Assembly (NCBI RefSeq): GCF_036826855.1
Contig: NZ_CP104578.1
Span: 682,001-746,000, forward strand
Reading direction: 5' to 3'
Origin: Streptomyces sp. SJL17-4
GTDB lineage: Bacteria; Actinomycetota; Actinomycetes; Streptomycetales; Streptomycetaceae
DNA length: 64,000 nucleotides
The notes beneath the pieces were generated by a model, which was given only the letters and a program-made list of their open reading frames with translations, was not told the DNA's origin and searched no databases. A program made the translations under genes and the position numbers. Positions within the stretch are counted from its first letter, which is position 1; each line of letters begins with the position of its first letter. Shown here in pieces: positions 30,376-38,789 of this stretch.

Positions 30376-32106
30376 TCAGCGCTCCACGACCACCTCGCCG
30401 CCCACCACGACCGTCTCCGCCACCGTGCCCGGGATCTCCTCCGGGGCGATGCGCAGGATGTCGCGGGAGAGGACGACGAAGTCGGCGAGCTTGCCGACGG
30501 TCAGCGAACCCCGCTCGTGCTCCAGGAAGTTCGCGTACGCCGAGCCCATCGTGTAGCCCTCGACCGCGGTCTCGACGTCGATCGTCTCGCCCGCCGTCCA
30601 CGCCTCCCCGCCGCCGGGCGGGCGGCGGGTCACGGCGGCGTGGATGCCGACCATGGGGTCCATCTCGGCGACGTTCCAGTCGCTGGAGAGGGCGAGGACG
30701 GCGCCCGCCTCGCTCAGGCTGCGCAGCGGCCAGGCCTTGTGCCAGCGGTCGGGGCCGACGTTCTCCGCCCAGTCCTGGCCCGGTCCCGCGATGTCCGGGG
30801 CGGCGTGCCGGGGCTGCATGCAGGCGACGACGCCGAGTTCGGCGAAGCGCGGGGTGTCGGCCGGGTCGAGGCACTCGACGTGGACGATCTGGTGGCGTGC
30901 GTCGCGCGGCCCGTTGGCCGCGCGGGCTCGTTCGACGGAGTCGAGCACGGTCCGGATGCCCCGGTCGCCGGTGGCGTGGACGAAGCACTGGAAGCCGCGC
31001 GCGTCGAGCCGGGTGAGCAGCTCGGCGAACTCCTCGGGCGGGTAGAAGGTGTCGCCGCGGTGGTGGGCGCAGCCCGCGTACGGTTCCAGGAGGGCGGCCG
31101 TACGGGGTTCCACGACGTCGTCGATGTACAGCTTGAGCGGTCCGACCCGCAGCCTGTCGTCCGCGAACTCCTTTGCCACGGCCTGGAATTCGTCCAGGTA
31201 GCTGTCGGTCGTGCCGCGCGGGTGGAAGAGCGCGGCGACGATCCGGGAGCGCAGTCGGCCCTCGGCGCGGGCGCGCTGGAAGAGGGCGAGGTCGTCGAGG
31301 GAGTTCTGGGGTTCGACCACGGTGGTGATGCCGAAGGCGATGGCGTCGTCGAGGCTCTTGACGAGCCGGCCGTACTGCCGGTCCGGCGCGGCCCACGGGA
31401 CGCCGAGGTCGCGCAGGGCGCGGTGGCCGGCGCGGGAGAGCCCCTTGACCGCGAAGTCCTTGACGAATCCGGTCGGTTCGCCGGTCGTCGGGTCGGTGAC
31501 GGCCCGCCCGAAGGGGAGGTCGGTGTGGTCGCGGTCGACGCCGAGGCGACGGAGGGCGGCGGTGTTGAGCCAGGCGGTGTGGACGTCGTAACTGAGGACG
31601 AGGGCGGGGGTGTCGCCGGTGGCCGGGTCGAGGTCGGCCGCGGTGGGCATCCGCCCGCCGGGGACGGCGGAGTAGTCGAAGGCCTCGGCCTCGATCCACT
31701 CGGCCTCGGGGTGCGCGGTGTGCCAGGCGCGGATGCGGTCGTGGATCGCGTCGAGGGTGCGGGCGCCTGCGAGCTGGACGCAGGCGTCGTCGGAGCCGAG
31801 GCGGACGTGGTTGTGGGCGTCGACGAAGCCGGGCAGGACGAGTCGTCCGCCGGCGTCGAGAATCCGGGTGCCGGGCCCGGCCCAGGCGCGTGCCTCCGCG
31901 TCGGAGCCGATCCAGACGATCCGGCCGTCACGGACGGCGAGGGCCTGGGCCTCGGGGAGCGCGGGGTCGACGGTGTGGATCCGCGCGCCGGCGAGGAGGA
32001 GGTCGGCGGGGGAAGGCGTGGCGGACGGGCCGGGGGAAGGCGTGGCGGACGGGGCGGTGGAAGGCGTGGCGGACGGGGCGGTGGAAGGGGCGGTGGTGCC
32101 GTTCAT
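30376..32106 (-). CDS. YtcJ-like metal-dependent amidohydrolase
   Basis: This is a 576-aa protein of the COG1574 amidohydrolase group. LLLAGARIHTVDPALPEAQA forms the N-terminal beta-sandwich, LVLPGFVDAHNHV provides the first metal-ligand motif (HxH type), VDSVxHVE-like HQIVHVECLDPAD and LALSSDWNVAEMDPMVGIHA supply later ligands, and RGSLTVGKLADFVVLSRDIL closes the fold. The substrate is unknown. The first ~35 residues are a Pro/Ser/Thr/Ala repeat encoded by 24-bp tandem copies, absent from usual homologues. It is 63 nt downstream of the NCS1 permease gene, and the two probably form one operon that imports and hydrolyses an amide or cyclic N compound. Confidence 0.85.
   Translation of the reverse strand: MNGTTAPSTAPSATPSTAPSATPSPGPSATPSPADLLLAGARIHTVDPALPEAQALAVRDGRIVWIGSDAEARAWAGPGTRILDAGGRLVLPGFVDAHNHVRLGSDDACVQLAGARTLDAIHDRIRAWHTAHPEAEWIEAEAFDYSAVPGGRMPTAADLDPATGDTPALVLSYDVHTAWLNTAALRRLGVDRDHTDLPFGRAVTDPTTGEPTGFVKDFAVKGLSRAGHRALRDLGVPWAAPDRQYGRLVKSLDDAIAFGITTVVEPQNSLDDLALFQRARAEGRLRSRIVAALFHPRGTTDSYLDEFQAVAKEFADDRLRVGPLKLYIDDVVEPRTAALLEPYAGCAHHRGDTFYPPEEFAELLTRLDARGFQCFVHATGDRGIRTVLDSVERARAANGPRDARHQIVHVECLDPADTPRFAELGVVACMQPRHAAPDIAGPGQDWAENVGPDRWHKAWPLRSLSEAGAVLALSSDWNVAEMDPMVGIHAAVTRRPPGGGEAWTAGETIDVETAVEGYTMGSAYANFLEHERGSLTVGKLADFVVLSRDILRIAPEEIPGTVAETVVVGGEVVVER
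32011..32082 (-). repeat. Three 24-bp tandem repeats encoding an N-terminal TAPSATPS array
   Basis: Three consecutive 24-nt units (two identical, one with two differences), beginning GGAAGGCGTGGCGGACGGGG on the plus strand, encode eight-residue PSATPSTA repeats within the amidohydrolase N-terminus. Because the unit is a multiple of three, copy changes keep the frame. Confidence 0.8.
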
Positions 32107-32169
32107 GCGGGGTGACTCCGTGACGTACGTACGAGGGGTGTGCGGGCGGTTTCGGGGCGCCCAGGAGGC

Positions 32170-33585
32170 TCAGGGGTGGACCGGCGTGACCGTCCGGCGC
32201 GCGAGGAGCACGTACACGAGCGCCGAGACTCCCGCGCCGAGCACGGTGAGGTCCGCGCCGCCGAGCGGGGCGACGAGCGGGCCGGTCCACAGCTCGGAGT
32301 CGCAGGTCAGCGCCGAGAAGAGCAGGCCCGCGAGGAGCGCTATCAGGCCGGGCGGGTGCCAGCCGGAGCGGTACCAGTAGGCGCCGCCGGTGCTCACGTG
32401 CAGTCCGGCGGAGTCGTACGTGCAGCGGCGGAGCACCATGTCGGCGAGGAAGACCCCGCCCCAGGGGGCGAAGACGATGATCAGGAGGGAGAGGAAGGAG
32501 AGGAGCGAGGTGGTGAAGTCGGTGAGGAAGAGGGCGCCGAGGGAGCCGGCGGCCGTCACGGCGGCGCTGATGACGATGGCGCGGGCGCGGCTCCAGGGGA
32601 TGCCGAGGACCTGGAGGTTCAGGCTCGACGAGTAGAGCGTGATGATCGAGTTGGTGACGGAACCGCCGAGGACCAGGGCGAGGAAGAGCGGCTGGAACCA
32701 GCCGGGGAGCAGGCTCTCGGTGCCGGCGACGGCGTCGGTCATGTCGACCTGGGTCGCGGCGGCCACCCCGGCGACCCCCAGAGCGACGGAGGAGACGAAG
32801 CCGCCGAGGGCTCCGCTCCAGGTCACGGCCTTGAGGGAGGTCGCGCGGGGCAGGTAGCGGGTGTAGTCGGCGGGCATGGGGAGGTACGAGAAGGGGCCGG
32901 CGAGCATCACGACGAAGGCGAGGCTCCAGCCGGCGGCGCCGGGTGCTGCGGAGGGCGCGGAGGTGTCGGCGCCGGGCAGGACGAGGACGAGGAGGGCGGC
33001 GAACCCGACGGCGAGGACATAGGCCATCCAGCGTTCGGCGAACTGGACGGTGGCGTGGCCCCAGAGGGCGACGGCGAAGGTCAGCGCGAGGGTGATGCCG
33101 AGGGCGAGGGCGCGGGTGCCGGAGCCGCCGCTCCAGCCGAGGTCGGCGAAGAAGGCTTCGAGGGCGAGGGTGCCCACCACCGTGTTCACGATGGTGTAGC
33201 CGATGCTGACGATCCAGTTGAGCAGACCGGCGGGCCAGTTGCCGCGCAGGCCGAAGGCGGCGCGGGAGATGACGAGGGTGGCGGTGCCGGTGCGGACGCC
33301 GCTCAGACCGGCCGCGCCGATGGCGAGGAAGGAGAGGCCGCCGATCACGACGACGGCGATGGCCTGCCAGAAGGAGAGCCCGAAGGCGACGGCGAGGGCG
33401 CCGTTGATGACGTAGGTGAAGGTGAGGTTCGAGCCGAACCAGAGCCAGAAGACGTCCTTGGCGCTGCCGTGCCGTTCGGCGTCGGGGATGGGGTCGATCC
33501 CGTGCTCCTCGACCTGGAACACCTCGTCCCGGGTCGTGGTCGCCGTGGTCCCCGTGGCCCCAGGCGTCGTCTCGTGTCCGAGCAC
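32170..33585 (-). CDS. NCS1-family nucleobase/cytosine-type permease
   Basis: This is a 471-aa membrane protein. GIDPIPDAERHGSAKDVFWL and WFGSNLTFTYVINGALAVAF are the NCS1 entry signature; GSVTNSIITLYSSSLNLQVL and the acidic PMPADYTRYLPR are also typical of CodB/PurP-like carriers. About 12 helices are visible. GTG 33585 is chosen because AGGAGG lies 6 nt upstream. It is divergent from the TetR gene with paired operators between, and is followed by the amidohydrolase. Confidence 0.88.
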   Translation of the reverse strand: MLGHETTPGATGTTATTTRDEVFQVEEHGIDPIPDAERHGSAKDVFWLWFGSNLTFTYVINGALAVAFGLSFWQAIAVVVIGGLSFLAIGAAGLSGVRTGTATLVISRAAFGLRGNWPAGLLNWIVSIGYTIVNTVVGTLALEAFFADLGWSGGSGTRALALGITLALTFAVALWGHATVQFAERWMAYVLAVGFAALLVLVLPGADTSAPSAAPGAAGWSLAFVVMLAGPFSYLPMPADYTRYLPRATSLKAVTWSGALGGFVSSVALGVAGVAAATQVDMTDAVAGTESLLPGWFQPLFLALVLGGSVTNSIITLYSSSLNLQVLGIPWSRARAIVISAAVTAAGSLGALFLTDFTTSLLSFLSLLIIVFAPWGGVFLADMVLRRCTYDSAGLHVSTGGAYWYRSGWHPPGLIALLAGLLFSALTCDSELWTGPLVAPLGGADLTVLGAGVSALVYVLLARRTVTPVHP

Positions 33586-33650
33586 ACCGCACCTCCTGTC
33601 GTGAACGCTGCCGTGAACGTCGTCGACGTCGTCAACGTCGTCAACGTCGT

Positions 33651-33687
33651 CTTGAATGACGTTCTAAGTTCTTGAATGGCATTCAAG
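33651..33687. promoter_or_regulatory. Tandem TetR-type operators between permease and regulator
   Basis: CTTGAATG-G-CATTCAAG (33671-33687) is a perfect 8+1+8 palindrome. A degenerate copy, CTTGAATGACGTTCTAAG, starts exactly 20 nt upstream at 33651, two helical turns away. The pair lies between the permease start (33585) and the TetR start (33780), AT-rich in an otherwise GC-rich region. Short GTC-AAC-GTC direct repeats (about 33616-33650) flank it. Confidence 0.72.
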
Positions 33688-33779
33688 ATGTGCGATGAGT
33701 TCCGGCCACGTCAAGGCCTACAGCGGTTGCGATTAAGGTCGAACCGGCAAAGGCACGGCGCATCGGCGGAACGGAGACA

Positions 33780-34415
33780 GTGGCGGTGGCAGGGGCGGCA
33801 CGACGGCGGGACGGGCACGTCACCCAGGAACGGATGCTGGAGGAGGCCATGACGGCGATCGCCGAGGACGGCCTCTCCTCGCTCACGATGTCGGCGCTCG
33901 CGGAGCGGCTCGGCACGAGCGGCGGCCACATCCTGTACTACTTCGGCAGCAAGGACCTGCTGCTGCTCGCCGCCCTCCGGTGGAGCGAGGCCGCGCTCGC
34001 CGAGGAGCGCCGCGCGCTGCTGTCCCGGCGGATCACGGCCGAGCGGAAGCTCGACCGGTTCCTGCTGCTCTATCTGCCGCGCGGGCCGCGCGATCCGCGC
34101 TGGACCCTGTGGATCGAGCTGTGGGCCCGTACCCCCGGCAACAATGCGCTCGGCGAGGCCCAGGAGGAGCTGGACCGGGGCTGGCACGAGGACCTGGAGG
34201 CGCTGCTGGCCGCCGGCGTCGCTCGCCGGCGCTTCGCCCCGCTCGACGCGGCGGCGCGCGCCTCCGAACTCCTGGCCCTGCTCGACGGGTTGAGCACCCG
34301 GGTCGTGCTGGGCCAGAAGTCCGGCCGTGATCCGCGGCCCGCCCTGGAGGTGGCCCGCTCGGCGGTACGGGCGTTGGTCGTCCCGTACGCCCCGGGTGCC
34401 GGCGACATGCCGTAG
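33780..34415 (+). CDS. TetR-family transcriptional regulator
   Basis: This is a 211-aa protein. The N-terminal helix-turn-helix is RMLEEAMTAIAEDGLSSLTM, SALAERLGTSGGHILYYFGS, KDLLLLAA, standard for TetR proteins that dimerise on palindromes. The C-terminal helices (LDRFLLLYLPRGPRDPRWTL, WIELWARTPGNN) are of the BetI/PsrA-like group. Divergent position and palindromes suggest it represses the permease/amidohydrolase operon and itself, with a transported substrate or its metabolite as the likely inducer. GTG 33780 has GGAG 4 nt upstream; a second GTG is at 33786. Confidence 0.88.
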   Translation: MAVAGAARRRDGHVTQERMLEEAMTAIAEDGLSSLTMSALAERLGTSGGHILYYFGSKDLLLLAALRWSEAALAEERRALLSRRITAERKLDRFLLLYLPRGPRDPRWTLWIELWARTPGNNALGEAQEELDRGWHEDLEALLAAGVARRRFAPLDAAARASELLALLDGLSTRVVLGQKSGRDPRPALEVARSAVRALVVPYAPGAGDMP

Positions 34416-34437
34416 GGGGCGACTCCTTGACGGTTCG

Positions 34438-35886
34438 TCAGCCCCGGTAGGCCTCAAGGAGGCGCAGCCACGCCTCGCTCAGCGTCGGGTACGACGGTAC
34501 GGCGTGCCACAGGCGGGTGATCGGGACCTCTCCGACGACCGCGACCGTCGCGGAGTGGACCAGCTCGCCGATGCCCGGGCCGACGAAGGACGCGCCGAGG
34601 ATCACCTCGCGGTCGAGGTCGACGACCATCCGGGCGTGCCCCCGGTAGCCCTGGGCGTAGAGCCCGGCCCCGGCGACCTGGCTCATGTCGAGGTCCACGG
34701 CCCGGACCCGGTGGCCGGCCCGCTCGGCCTCGGCGAGCGAGAGTCCGACGGCGGCGGCCTCGGGGTCGCTGAACACCACCTGCGGCACGGCGGCGTGGTC
34801 GGCGGTGGCCGCGTGCGGGCCCCAACTCGACTCGTCCAGGGTCCCGGTGCCCGTCGCGCGGGCGGCGATCGCGGCCCCCGCGATCCGGGCCTGGTACTTG
34901 CCCTGGTGGGTCAGGAGCGCGCGGTGGTTGACGTCCCCGACGGCGTACAGCCAGTCGGTGCCGGTGACCTTGAGGCTGTCGTCGACGTCGAGCCAGGAGC
35001 CCGGCTTCAGGCCGACCTTCTCCAGGCCGATGTCCTCGGTGCGCGGGGCCCGGCCGGTCGCGAAGAGCACCTGGTCGCCCTCGACGTGGTCGCCGCCCTC
35101 CAGGACCACGGTGACCGGTCCCGTGCCGCCGTCGCGCACCACCGCGCTGACCGAGACGCCGGTACGGATGTCCGCGCCGCGCGCGGTGAGTGCGGCGGCC
35201 ACGTGCTCGCCGACGAACGGTTCCATCCGCGGCAGCAGTCCCCCGCCCCGTACGAGCATCGTCACCTTCGACCCGAAGGCGTGCCAGGCGGTCGCCATCT
35301 CGACGCCCACGACTCCCCCGCCGACCACGATCAGCCGCCCCGGCACCCGGTCGGAGCTGGTCGCCTCGCGGCTGGTCCAGGGACGCGCCCCGGACAGGCC
35401 GGGCAGATCGGGGAGGACGGCGCGGCTGCCGGTGCAGACGGCGACCGCGTGGCGGGCCGTGAGGACGTGGCGCTCGCCCTCGGGGCCCGCGACCTCGACC
35501 CGGCGCGGGGCGAGGAGACGGCCGTGGCCCCGGAAGATCCGTACGCCGATCGAGTCCAGCCAGTCCACCTGGCCGTCGTCCGTCCAGTCGCCGACGACCT
35601 CGTCCCGGTGGGCGAAGACGTCCAGGGCGTCGAGGGGGCCGTAGACCGACTCGCGCAGGCCCGCCACCTTGCGGGCGTCGGAGCGGGCGATCACCGGGCG
35701 AAGGAGGGCCTTGCTGGGCATGCAGGCCCAGTACGAGCACTCGCCGCCGATCAGCTCGCTCTCGACGATCGCGGCGCTGAGGCCGGCGGCCCGTACCCGG
35801 TCGACGACGTTCTCCCCCACCGGGCCCGCCCCCAGGACCACCACGTCGTACTCGTGCGCGTGCTCGCTTTCCACCGTTCGTGTCAT
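34438..35886 (-). CDS. FAD-dependent pyridine nucleotide-disulfide oxidoreductase
   Basis: This is a 482-aa flavoprotein. YDVVVLGAGPVGENVVDRVR binds FAD, GGECSYWACMPSKALLRP holds the redox disulfide (Cys50 and Cys55, CxxxxC), GRLIVVGGGVVGVEMATAW binds NAD(P)H and DWLYAVGDVNHRALLTHQGK is the second FAD motif. The C-terminal dimer domain ends HAVPSYPTLSEAWLRLLE, where lipoamide dehydrogenases have HAHPTxSE; the His and Glu are kept, with a 2-residue insertion. Dihydrolipoamide, mycothione and mercuric reductases share this architecture; the substrate cannot be assigned. It is convergent with the TetR gene. Confidence 0.85.
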   Translation of the reverse strand: MTRTVESEHAHEYDVVVLGAGPVGENVVDRVRAAGLSAAIVESELIGGECSYWACMPSKALLRPVIARSDARKVAGLRESVYGPLDALDVFAHRDEVVGDWTDDGQVDWLDSIGVRIFRGHGRLLAPRRVEVAGPEGERHVLTARHAVAVCTGSRAVLPDLPGLSGARPWTSREATSSDRVPGRLIVVGGGVVGVEMATAWHAFGSKVTMLVRGGGLLPRMEPFVGEHVAAALTARGADIRTGVSVSAVVRDGGTGPVTVVLEGGDHVEGDQVLFATGRAPRTEDIGLEKVGLKPGSWLDVDDSLKVTGTDWLYAVGDVNHRALLTHQGKYQARIAGAAIAARATGTGTLDESSWGPHAATADHAAVPQVVFSDPEAAAVGLSLAEAERAGHRVRAVDLDMSQVAGAGLYAQGYRGHARMVVDLDREVILGASFVGPGIGELVHSATVAVVGEVPITRLWHAVPSYPTLSEAWLRLLEAYRG

Positions 35887-35993
35887 GGGTGACAGTCTGG
35901 CTCAGCGGTGCCGGACAGCACGGCTCACTACGCCGATGTGCGGATCGAGTCCCCGGCGGGGCAGGCGGGCGTCCCGGAGAGGATCGCGGCGCC

Positions 35994-37337
35994 TCAGGGA
36001 GAGACCCGGTCCTGGAGGGCCGACTGCCAGGCGGGAGCGGGGGTGACGGGCTTGCTCTCGGGGCGCCGGCCTCCCTGGGCGAAGAAGTCGACCAGGGGAA
36101 GCAGGGCCGCGCCGACCGTGACCGCCTCCGGACCGAGGGTGCCGAGGCCGATGCCGGTACGGCTGGCCGGGTACTCCAGGGCGTACTCCCGTGCGTAGCC
36201 GGACACGGTTTCCAGGAAGCGGGTGCCGAGCTGGAGGCCGGCCCAGCCGCCGACGAGGATGCGCTCGGGCTGGAAGAGGTTGATGAGGTCGGCGAACCCG
36301 GCGCCCAGGTACTCGGCGGTCTCCGCCAGGACGGCGAGCGCCGTGGCGTCGGGCTCCGTCCCCGGTTCCACCGGGTACGCCGCCGCCAGCATCGCCGTCA
36401 GGGCCGTCTCCTCGTCCGCGCCCGCCGGGGGCACCCCGCCGGCCTCCCGCCACCGCTCCAGGAGGGCTTCGGCACCGGCGTACGCCTCCAGGCAGCCCTG
36501 GGCTCCGCAGCGGCAGCGGCGCCCCCGGACCCGTACCGTCAGATGACCCCACTCGATCGCCCGGCCCGGCCCCATCGGGTCCGTGACCACGCACGCGCCG
36601 ACGCCCGAGCCGAAGAGGACCACCACGGCGCTGTGCGCGCCCCGGCCCGCGCCGAACCACATCTCGGCCTGGCCGAGGGTCTTGGCACCGTTGTCGATCC
36701 AGTACGGGACGTCCTCGGGCAGATCGACGGCGGCGCGGAAGAGGCGTTCGAAGGGGACGGCGTCCCAGCCGACGGTCTGGCCGTGCACGACGGCACCGTC
36801 CTCGGCGTCGCGGGCGACGATGCCGGGGACGCCGACGCCGACGCCGATGAGGCGGTCGGCGGGTACGTCCGCGGTGCGCAGCACCTCAGCGATGCCCTCG
36901 CGGAGGTGGTCGACGACGAGGTCGACGTCGTAGCGGGCGGTGCGGGGTCCGGAGCAGGCCAACGGGCGTTCGGTGCGGGCCAGTTCGGTGAGGGTGAGGT
37001 CGAAGAGCTCGATCCTGACCCGGGTTTCGCCGATGTCGACGCCGATCATGAAGCCGCTGGCGGGGCTGATCCTGACGAGGGTACGGGGGCGTCCGCCGGC
37101 GGAGTCGACGCTGCCGGCCTCCTCGACGAGGCCGTCGGCGACGAGTTCGGCGACCACGTTGCTGACGGAGCCCGAGCTGAGTCCGGTCGCCGGGCCGAGC
37201 ATGAGGCGGCTCATCGGTCCGTCGAAGTACAGCCTGCGCAGAACGGCGGTGCGGTTCTCACGCCGCAGGTCACGCACCGTGCGGCCAGTTCTCGCGTGCA
37301 CTTTGGTCCCCGTCTCTGAAGTCGTTCGTTGCAACAT
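35994..37337 (-). CDS. ROK-family transcriptional regulator
   Basis: This is a 447-aa protein. The N-terminal winged HTH is RENRTAVLRRLYFDGPMSRL then GLSSGSVSNVVAELVADGLV. The ROK sugar-kinase-like part has FMIGVDIGETRVRIELFDL, GVGVGVPGIV, AIEWGHLTVRVRGRRCRC and the zinc motif CRCGAQGCLEAYAGAEALL. It is divergent from a sugar ABC operon and probably controls it, with a sugar or sugar phosphate as effector. ATG 37337 lacks a clear Shine-Dalgarno; GTG 37301, with GGGGA upstream, would give a protein 12 residues shorter and is a fair alternative. Confidence 0.88.
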   Translation of the reverse strand: MLQRTTSETGTKVHARTGRTVRDLRRENRTAVLRRLYFDGPMSRLMLGPATGLSSGSVSNVVAELVADGLVEEAGSVDSAGGRPRTLVRISPASGFMIGVDIGETRVRIELFDLTLTELARTERPLACSGPRTARYDVDLVVDHLREGIAEVLRTADVPADRLIGVGVGVPGIVARDAEDGAVVHGQTVGWDAVPFERLFRAAVDLPEDVPYWIDNGAKTLGQAEMWFGAGRGAHSAVVVLFGSGVGACVVTDPMGPGRAIEWGHLTVRVRGRRCRCGAQGCLEAYAGAEALLERWREAGGVPPAGADEETALTAMLAAAYPVEPGTEPDATALAVLAETAEYLGAGFADLINLFQPERILVGGWAGLQLGTRFLETVSGYAREYALEYPASRTGIGLGTLGPEAVTVGAALLPLVDFFAQGGRRPESKPVTPAPAWQSALQDRVSP

Positions 37338-37353
37338 ACCCGCAGCACAAGCC

Positions 37354-37383
37354 TTGACGCGACCTTCTCATGGAGTTTAACTC
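37354..37383 (+). promoter_or_regulatory. Promoter candidate for the sugar ABC operon, with A/T-rich ROK-site-like sequence
   Basis: TTGACG (37354-37359) and TAACTC (37378-37383) are spaced 18 nt. The -10 area overlaps GTTTAACTC, and TAAATTAAG follows at 37390, the A/T-rich half-sites typical of ROK repressor targets. The substrate-binding protein start is about 90 nt downstream. Confidence 0.5.
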
Positions 37384-37473
37384 ACATCCTAAATTAAGCC
37401 GATGTCACGGCGAGGCCTCCAGAAGCTCAGCCCATCGGCACGCCCCCCTCGTCCCTGAAAGGGCCCAGGAGCC

Positions 37474-38778
37474 ATGCGCAGAATCAGAGCCGCTGTCACC
37501 GGTGCCGTCTCCCTCTCCCTCGCCTTCACCGCCACCGCCTGCGGCGGCGGTGAAGGGAGCGAGTCGTCGCCGAAGACCCTCACGTACTGGGCCTCCAACC
37601 AGGGCGCCAGCCTGGAGGTCGACAAGAAGGTCCTGCAGCCCGAGCTCGACCAGTTCGAGAAGGAGACGGGGATCAAGGTCAAGCTGGAGGTGATCCCGTG
37701 GTCCGACCTCCTCAACCGCATCCTCACCGCCACCACCTCCGGGCAGGGCCCCGACATCCTCAACATCGGCAACACCTGGAGCGCCTCGCTCCAGTCCACC
37801 GGCGCCCTCCTGCCCTGGGACGCGAAGAACCTGGAGGCCATCGGCGGCAAGGACCGCTTCGTCGACTCCGCGCTCGGCTCCACCGGCGTCCCGGGCAAGG
37901 ACCCGGCCGCCGTTCCGCTCTACTCGATGGCCTACGCGCTCTACTACAACAAGCAGATGTTCAAGGACGCGGGCATAGCCGAGCCGCCGACCACCTGGGA
38001 CGAGGTGATCGCCGCCGGAAAGAAGCTCAGCAAGGACGGCAAGGCGGGCATCGGGGTCGAGGGCTCCAACCTCTCCAACAACATCCACCAGGTCTTCGTC
38101 CTCGGCAAGCAGCACGGTGCCGACTTCTTCACCGCCGACGGCAAGCCCGACTTCACCTCCGACGGGGCGGTCGCCGCCGTCAAGCAGTACATCGACCTGA
38201 TGGCCGCCCAGAAGATCGTCGCCCCGGGCAACGCCGAGTACGCCCAGAACCAGTCCCTCAGCGACTTCGCCAAGAACAAGACCGGCATGGTCCTCTGGCA
38301 GACCCCGCAGCAGACCTTCTCCTCCCAGGGCATGGGCCCGGAGGAGTGGGGCGTGGTCCCCGCCCCGGTCCCGTCGGGCAAGCCCGGTCAGGGCGCCCAG
38401 ACCAACTCGATGGTCGCCGGCATCAACCTGGCCGTCTTCAAGAACACCAAGAACCTCGACGGCGCGCTGAAGTTCGTGAAGTACATGACGAGCGACGAGG
38501 AGCAGATCGTCCTCAACAAGGCGTACGGCTCCGTCCCGCCGGTCAAGAGCGCCCAGAAGGACCCCGGCTTCGGCGCCCCCTCGCTCGCCGTCATCCGCGA
38601 CACCCTCGCCAATAGCGCCGCGGCCCTGCCGCAGGTCCCCGAGGAGTCGCAGTTCGAGACGGTCGTGGGCACCGCGGTCAAGGAGCTCTTCGCCGACGCC
38701 GCCGCCGGGCGTCCGGTCACCACGGAGTCCGTGAAGGCCAGGCTCGAAAAGGCCCAGCAGCAGATGCCCAAGAAGTAG
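37474..38778 (+). CDS. Sugar ABC transporter substrate-binding lipoprotein
   Basis: This is a 434-aa family 1 solute receptor. The signal peptide ends at lipobox FTATAC (Cys23) followed by GGGEGSESS. The mature fold shows LTYWASNQGASLEVDKKVLQ, FEKETGIKVKLEVIPWSDLL, GPDILNIGNTWSASLQSTGA, PLYSMAYALYYNKQMFKDAG and GGxxLAVFK-like VAGINLAVFKNTKNLDGALK, all usual for oligosaccharide receptors. The ATG follows CAGGAG. It is first in an operon with two permeases and a GH1 glucosidase, so the ligand is likely a beta-glucoside oligomer. The operon has no ATPase; a shared MsiK-type ATPase elsewhere is expected in Streptomyces. Confidence 0.9.
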   Translation: MRRIRAAVTGAVSLSLAFTATACGGGEGSESSPKTLTYWASNQGASLEVDKKVLQPELDQFEKETGIKVKLEVIPWSDLLNRILTATTSGQGPDILNIGNTWSASLQSTGALLPWDAKNLEAIGGKDRFVDSALGSTGVPGKDPAAVPLYSMAYALYYNKQMFKDAGIAEPPTTWDEVIAAGKKLSKDGKAGIGVEGSNLSNNIHQVFVLGKQHGADFFTADGKPDFTSDGAVAAVKQYIDLMAAQKIVAPGNAEYAQNQSLSDFAKNKTGMVLWQTPQQTFSSQGMGPEEWGVVPAPVPSGKPGQGAQTNSMVAGINLAVFKNTKNLDGALKFVKYMTSDEEQIVLNKAYGSVPPVKSAQKDPGFGAPSLAVIRDTLANSAAALPQVPEESQFETVVGTAVKELFADAAAGRPVTTESVKARLEKAQQQMPKK

Positions 38779-38789
38779 GCCGCCCCACC

